Below, piece after piece: positions 4,370 through 7,985 of a stretch of 7,985 nucleotides of DNA. The notes beneath the pieces are model-generated. The model made no database searches, was not told the origin of the DNA, and was given only the letters and a program-made list of their open reading frames with translations. Every line of letters starts with the position of its first letter. Positions within the stretch are counted from its first letter, which is position 1. The stretch is taken from NCBI GenBank assembly GCA_030019485.1, contig JASEEW010000082.1:1-7985 (forward strand). The letters are read 5' to 3'. This stretch comes from Thermoplasmatales archaeon. GTDB lineage: Archaea; Thermoplasmatota; JASEFT01; JAUWIS01. The position numbers and the translations under genes were made by a program.

Positions 4370-6238
4370 ATGACTTGGGAAGGACCATTGAAAAAAATTG
4401 ATGAGTACAGGTATGAGATACCCTCAGACTACAAAGGCGCAAAAGGTAATCTGAATATGAAAACATCCGGGCTTATTTACGCATCAGGGAAGATGATTGA
4501 ATCTATAAAAAAGGATAATGCGCCTGAGCAGGTTGCAAATGTCGCAACACTGCTAGGCATTGTTGGGAAAAGCATGGCAATGCCTGACATACACTGGGGT
4601 TATGGTTTCCCGATAGGCGGTGTTGCAGGCATGGATGCTGAGGAGGGTGTGATCTCACCGGGCGGGGTCGGGTATGATATTAACTGCATCTCTGGTGAAA
4701 GTAAGATATTAATGGGGGATGGTGGTTTAGGAGAAATAAAAAATGTGGATATAGGTGAGAAGGTTTATGTCTTTAATAAAGAAAAGGGGATTATAGAAAA
4801 GTCAGATGTTAGCCTAATTCTTGAGAAACAAGATAAGATTTTTGAGGTAACAACAAAAACAGGTTACAAACTCTATCTTACTTTGGATCATCCAATCTTT
4901 ACACCATATGGAATGAAGAAATTAAAATACCTAAATATAGGGGAGTTCATTGGAACATATAATGAAGGATTCAAATTTGATTTAATAAAGAAAATTAAAT
5001 CGAAAGGGACTGGTGCTGTGTTTGATATAGGTGTTTCCAACAAGCACCACAATTTTATAGCAAACAACTTTGTGGTATCAAACTGTGGCGTCAGACTCGT
5101 GAAAACAAACCTTACGGTTAAGGATGTTTCTCCAAAAATAAAGGAAATCGTTGATTCCATGTTTAACAACGTCCCATCTGGTGTTGGCTCAAGGGGAAAA
5201 ATAAAACTGAATATGAATCAGTTGGACGAGGTTTTAGAAAATGGTGCAGGATGGGCTGTAAATAATGGGTATGGGTGGAATGAAGATTTGGAGTATTTGG
5301 AGGAAAACGGCTGTATGAAAAATGCAGACCCATCAAAAGTAAGCTCTTTTGCCAAGCAGAGGGGTCTGCCTCAGCTTGGAAGTCTTGGAGCAGGTAACCA
5401 TTTTCTTGAAATAGACAGGGTTGATGAAATCTATGATGACAAAATAGCAAGAATCTTTGGTATAAAACATAAGGATCAGATAATGGTCCTCATCCACACA
5501 GGCTCAAGAGGATGCGGTCATCAGATATGCACGGATCATTTAAAGGAAATGGAAAGGGCAGTAAGAAAATACAATTTCCAGCTCCCTGACAGGGAGCTTG
5601 CCTGCGCACCCGTGAACTCATCTGAGGCAGAAAACTATTTCAAGGCGATGGCTTGCGGCGCAAACTATGCATGGGCAAACAGGCAGATGATTGTTCACTG
5701 GGTAAGGGAGAGTTTTGAAAAGGTTTTCAGCAAAAAAGCAGAAGAGCTTGACATGCACATTATTTATGATGTGTGCCACAACATAGCAAAGCTTGAGGAG
5801 CATGAGCTTGAGGGAGAAAGAAGGAAACTTTATGTTCATAGGAAAGGTGCAACAAGGGCTTTTCCAAAGGGGCATCCAGACATACCAGAAAAATATAAAT
5901 CAGTTGGTCAGCCTGTTCTTATTCCAGGTGATATGGGAACTGCAAGCTATGTTCTTGTTGGAACAGAAACAGGGATGAAGGAAACATTTGGTTCAACCTG
6001 CCATGGTGCAGGGCGCCTCATGTCAAGGAATGAGGCATTAAGAAGATGGAGGACTGAGGATATAAAAAGAGAGATGGATAAAAAGAATATCTATGTTCAC
6101 TCTGCATCCAAAAAGGTGTTGGTGGAGGAAGCGCCTGATGCCTACAAGGATGTTAATGATGTTGTGAACACTACGCATGGTGCAGGCATATCTTTGAAGG
6201 TTGCAAAACTGAAGCCTTTGGGGGTTGTGAAAGGATAG
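4370..6238 (+). CDS. rtcB: tRNA-splicing / RNA-repair ligase RtcB, interrupted by an in-frame mini-intein
   Basis: RtcB joins RNA 2',3'-cyclic phosphate (or 3'-phosphate) and 5'-OH ends using GTP and Mn2+; in archaea it completes tRNA splicing. The precursor has 622 residues from ATG 4370; removing the 133-residue intein leaves 489, a normal RtcB length. Numbered on the precursor, metal and active-site residues are visible: Asp103 in GVGYDIN, Cys239 (first residue after the intein, CGVRL), Asn343-His344 in GAGNHFLEID, His376 in LIHTGSRG, His470 in DVCHNIA, and the guanylylated His545 in STCHGAGR. The N-terminal block MAMPDIHWGYGFPIGG (70-85) is also typical. Archease is just upstream. The stop codon abuts that of the convergent carboxypeptidase gene with no base between. 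The start was moved from GTG 4361 to ATG 4370 because of the AAGGTGA ribosome-binding site. Confidence 0.96.
   Translation: MTWEGPLKKIDEYRYEIPSDYKGAKGNLNMKTSGLIYASGKMIESIKKDNAPEQVANVATLLGIVGKSMAMPDIHWGYGFPIGGVAGMDAEEGVISPGGVGYDINCISGESKILMGDGGLGEIKNVDIGEKVYVFNKEKGIIEKSDVSLILEKQDKIFEVTTKTGYKLYLTLDHPIFTPYGMKKLKYLNIGEFIGTYNEGFKFDLIKKIKSKGTGAVFDIGVSNKHHNFIANNFVVSNCGVRLVKTNLTVKDVSPKIKEIVDSMFNNVPSGVGSRGKIKLNMNQLDEVLENGAGWAVNNGYGWNEDLEYLEENGCMKNADPSKVSSFAKQRGLPQLGSLGAGNHFLEIDRVDEIYDDKIARIFGIKHKDQIMVLIHTGSRGCGHQICTDHLKEMERAVRKYNFQLPDRELACAPVNSSEAENYFKAMACGANYAWANRQMIVHWVRESFEKVFSKKAEELDMHIIYDVCHNIAKLEEHELEGERRKLYVHRKGATRAFPKGHPDIPEKYKSVGQPVLIPGDMGTASYVLVGTETGMKETFGSTCHGAGRLMSRNEALRRWRTEDIKREMDKKNIYVHSASKKVLVEEAPDAYKDVNDVVNTTHGAGISLKVAKLKPLGVVKG
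4685..5083 (+). mobile_element. Mini-intein (133 residues) within RtcB
   Basis: The RtcB block GGVGYDIN|CGVRLVKTN is split by 133 in-frame residues with intein splicing motifs. The N-terminal block A starts at the nucleophile Cys (CISGESKILMGDG, then GEIKNVDIGEKVYV). Block B contains the TxxH motif, TLDH followed by PIFTPYG (intein residues 66-69). The C-terminal blocks F and G are VFDIGVSNKHHNFIANNFVVSN, with terminal Asn133 and +1 Cys. There is no LAGLIDADG or HNH endonuclease; blocks B and F are joined by only about 40 residues, so it is a mini-intein that cannot home by itself. The residue before the terminal Asn is Ser, where most inteins have His. By hand count it is about 32% GC, while sampled extein stretches are mostly 38-53%. 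Inteins at RtcB active-site positions are known from other archaea. Splicing competence is inferred. Confidence 0.95.
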
Positions 6239-7726
6239 TTAAAATGTTACACCATATATCAGCCCGAATTTTTCCTTCAGATATTTTATGAAATGCTCAG
6301 GGTTGAGTGTTTCACCTGTGATTTTCTTTGTTAACTCCTTTGCGGAATAAAGTTTACCATATTCATGAACATTTTTGTTAAGCCATTTTTTCAAATCCAG
6401 GAGATGACCGTTAGAGATTTTTTCATCAAGATTCGGCATGTCTTTTTTCGCCTGGTTGAACAACTGCACAGAGTAAAGGTTTCCAAGGGTATAGGTTGGG
6501 AAGTAACCAAAAAGGCCCTGTGACCAGTGTATATCCTGAAGAACACCAGCACTATCATTTTCTGGGACTATTCCAAGGTATTCCTCCATTTTCTGGCTCC
6601 ATACCTCCGGTGTTTCCTTCGCATCTATTCTATCATCAAACAAGTTTTTTTCCATATCATATCTCAAAAGTATATGGAGGTTGTATGTTGTCTCATCCGC
6701 ATCGACCCTTATGAATGAGGGTTTGACAATGTTTATCGCCCTATAAAACTCCTCCAAACCGTATTTTTTTAACTGTTCAGGAAAAATATTTTGAAGTTTT
6801 GGATAGTGGTATTCCCAGAAAATCCTGCTTCTGCCAATCAGGTTTTCCCACATTCTTGACTGTGACTCATGATAACCGAGTGAGATTGCCTCAGCCATTG
6901 GTGTTCTGTAATGCTCCTTTTTGTATCCCTGCTCGTACAATCCATGTCCTGCCTCATGCATCATGGCAAACAAATGGAAACCCTGTCCTTCTTTAAAAGT
7001 GGTTAATCTCACGTCATCGCAGGAGCCGGATGTGAATGGATGAGCGGAACTGTCAAGTCTGCCATGCTCAAAGTCAAACCCCATGTCCTTAATTATTTCT
7101 ATACCAAACTTTTTCTGTTTATCAACATCAAAGGACTGATTAAGTATGTCATCTATTTTTGTTTCTGATTCAGTGATTTTTTTCACAATAGGAACAAGTT
7201 TTTTTCTAAGACCTGAAAACACAGGCTCTATATCCTTTATTGCTGTGTAAGGCTCAAAATCATCTATCAGAACATCATAAGCTTTGTCCTCATAACCTAT
7301 CGTCTCAGCAAAATCCTTTTTAAGGGAAACCATTTTCTCAAGATAGGGCTGAAAAATTTTGAAATCCGATTTTTTCCTTGCTCTCGCCCATGCTTCAGTT
7401 CCAAGGGAACTCGTTTTTGCTATCTCTTTAACAAGTTTTAATGGAACCTTTGTTTTCTTCTCATAAATTCTTTTTATTTCCCTAGCATTCGCTTTTTGTT
7501 CATCGGTTAAATCTTTTTCTATTTCTAATTTTTTAAGATATTTCTCCATCTTCTTTGATGTTAGTTTCTCATGATAAATGCCTGAAAGTGTGGCGAGCAC
7601 GTACCCCCTTCCCTCTACACTGCCGGAGGGCATGTATGTTTCCTGGTCCCATTCAAGTAAATCTGAGGCTTTTCTCAGGTCATACAGTTCTTTCACATAT
7701 CCAATAAATTCATCATACACTGACAT
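6239..7726 (-). CDS. M32-family metallocarboxypeptidase (thermostable carboxypeptidase 1 type)
   Basis: M32 enzymes are cytoplasmic zinc carboxypeptidases that trim C-terminal residues from peptides. The 495-residue protein has the usual length and no signal peptide. The zinc motif HEXXH is HEAGH at 257-261 (MMHEAGHGLYEQG), and the third ligand Glu287 lies in YHESQSRMWEN. Other M32 signatures are SAHPFTSG (227-234), DETTYNLHILLRY (344-356) and DIHWSQGLFGYFPTYTLGN (398-416). The N-terminus has the LLEWDQETYMPSG block (23-35). The ATG at 7726-7724 is supported by GGTGA (7735-7731) 4 nt upstream. It is convergent with rtcB, with stop codons directly adjacent, and divergent from the KaiC-like gene. 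A role in peptide turnover is family knowledge; nothing in the sequence ties it to its neighbours. Confidence 0.96.
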   Translation of the reverse strand: MSVYDEFIGYVKELYDLRKASDLLEWDQETYMPSGSVEGRGYVLATLSGIYHEKLTSKKMEKYLKKLEIEKDLTDEQKANAREIKRIYEKKTKVPLKLVKEIAKTSSLGTEAWARARKKSDFKIFQPYLEKMVSLKKDFAETIGYEDKAYDVLIDDFEPYTAIKDIEPVFSGLRKKLVPIVKKITESETKIDDILNQSFDVDKQKKFGIEIIKDMGFDFEHGRLDSSAHPFTSGSCDDVRLTTFKEGQGFHLFAMMHEAGHGLYEQGYKKEHYRTPMAEAISLGYHESQSRMWENLIGRSRIFWEYHYPKLQNIFPEQLKKYGLEEFYRAINIVKPSFIRVDADETTYNLHILLRYDMEKNLFDDRIDAKETPEVWSQKMEEYLGIVPENDSAGVLQDIHWSQGLFGYFPTYTLGNLYSVQLFNQAKKDMPNLDEKISNGHLLDLKKWLNKNVHEYGKLYSAKELTKKITGETLNPEHFIKYLKEKFGLIYGVTF

Positions 7727-7825
7727 TTGCTCACCAATGTTAAATGCGTTTGTGAAACTTAAGTTTTATCTTCCATAAACCTTATATTCAAACACATCCT
7801 TTTATAAGTATCAGAGGTGACAGGG
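7727..7825. promoter_or_regulatory. Divergent carboxypeptidase / KaiC-like gene promoter region
   Basis: This 99-bp gap holds both ribosome-binding sites: GGTGA (7735-7731, minus strand) and GAGGTGA (7814-7820, plus strand, 5 nt before the ATG at 7826). A plus-strand TATA-like CTTATATT (7781-7788) would start transcription near 7811, giving a leader of about 15 nt that keeps the Shine-Dalgarno. A minus-strand GATAAAAC (7770-7763) would place the carboxypeptidase start near 7741 with a similar leader. A perfect 12-bp palindrome, AAACTTAAGTTT (7755-7766), overlaps that minus-strand box and could be an operator. The ribosome-binding sites are clear; TATA boxes and operator are tentative. Confidence 0.45.
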
Positions 7826-7985
7826 ATGGTAGAAATAGAAATGGTTCAAACAGGTATTGATGGCTTGGACAAGATGCTGGGCGGAGGATTTCCAAAGGGT
7901 CATATAGTGCTTATTCTTGGATTTTGTGGAACAGGAAAGACAACATTCGCGCTTCAATTCATATGGGAAGGACTGAAAAAAGGGA
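7826..7985 (+). CDS. KaiC/RadA-superfamily ATPase, N-terminal part
   Basis: The frame is open from the ATG at 7826, after GAGGTGA, to the right edge: 53 whole codons plus one base. The N-terminus MVQTGIDGLDKMLGGGFPKG (6-25) is the standard opening of archaeal KaiC/RadA-like domains. The Walker A loop follows at 32-40, GFCGTGKTT, then FALQFIWEGL. The Cys in place of the more common Pro in GxPGxGK occurs in other archaeal KaiC-like proteins. Such proteins are P-loop ATPases of the RecA fold, often regulatory or linked to motility, signalling or transcription; which type this is depends on the missing part. It is divergently transcribed from the carboxypeptidase. The start is well supported by the ribosome-binding site and conserved sequence. 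Confidence 0.9.
   Translation, partial: MVEIEMVQTGIDGLDKMLGGGFPKGHIVLILGFCGTGKTTFALQFIWEGLKKG

Noticed and set aside
4685..5083. Homing endonuclease domain in the intein
   Set aside because: No LAGLIDADG, HNH or GIY-YIG motif; the linker between splicing blocks is too short to hold one.
5163..5450. Minus-strand 95-residue frame inside rtcB
   Set aside because: Antisense shadow of conserved RtcB codons, His/Pro/Leu-rich low-quality protein, no ribosome-binding site.
1..7985. tRNA genes, CRISPR arrays, insertion sequences
   Set aside because: Non-coding gaps total about 210 bp with no tRNA-like fold, direct-repeat array, transposase or terminal inverted repeats seen by eye.

Overview
The window reads as a gene-dense stretch of an archaeal chromosome. 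The evidence is an MptA/FolE2-type GTP cyclohydrolase, an archease-RtcB pair, a KaiC/RadA-like ATPase, archaeosine-type preQ0 genes, TATA-like boxes about 26-27 nt ahead of start codons, and Shine-Dalgarno sequences of the GGTGA/GGAGG type. I cannot assign a lineage confidently; a euryarchaeal or related uncultured group is an impression only. Nearly all of the DNA is coding. The gaps are only 10, 38, 66 and 99 bp, and I see no tRNA, rRNA, CRISPR array or insertion sequence.

Layout. (1) Positions 1-3009 form one minus-strand operon, transcribed right to left: queD, queC, a GNAT acetyltransferase, thyX, a 68-residue unknown protein, and the start of a secreted Asp-box beta-propeller protein that runs off the left edge. 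Three of the five junctions are ATGA stop/start overlaps. (2) A 38-bp divergent promoter region lies at 3010-3047. (3) Positions 3048-6238 are on the plus strand: mptA, archease (ATGA overlap), then rtcB after a 66-bp gap. rtcB carries an in-frame mini-intein at 4685-5083. (4) Positions 6239-7726 are a minus-strand M32 carboxypeptidase whose stop codon directly abuts the rtcB stop. (5) A divergent 99-bp gap is followed by the start of a KaiC-like ATPase that runs off the right edge.

How the genes fit together. The left half is about pterins, deazapurines and RNA. MptA performs the first step from GTP to pterins. QueD and QueC act in the preQ0 branch that leads to archaeosine in tRNA; QueE is not in the window. 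ThyX makes dTMP using a reduced pterin one-carbon carrier. RtcB is the tRNA-splicing and RNA-repair ligase, and archease is its activator. The divergent queD and mptA promoters suggest coordinated control of the two arms.

The most notable features are the very small RtcB intein (133 residues, with Ser instead of the usual penultimate His, inserted immediately before an active-site metal-binding Cys), the unrecognised 68-residue operon protein, and the secreted propeller protein at the end of a nucleotide/tRNA-modification operon.
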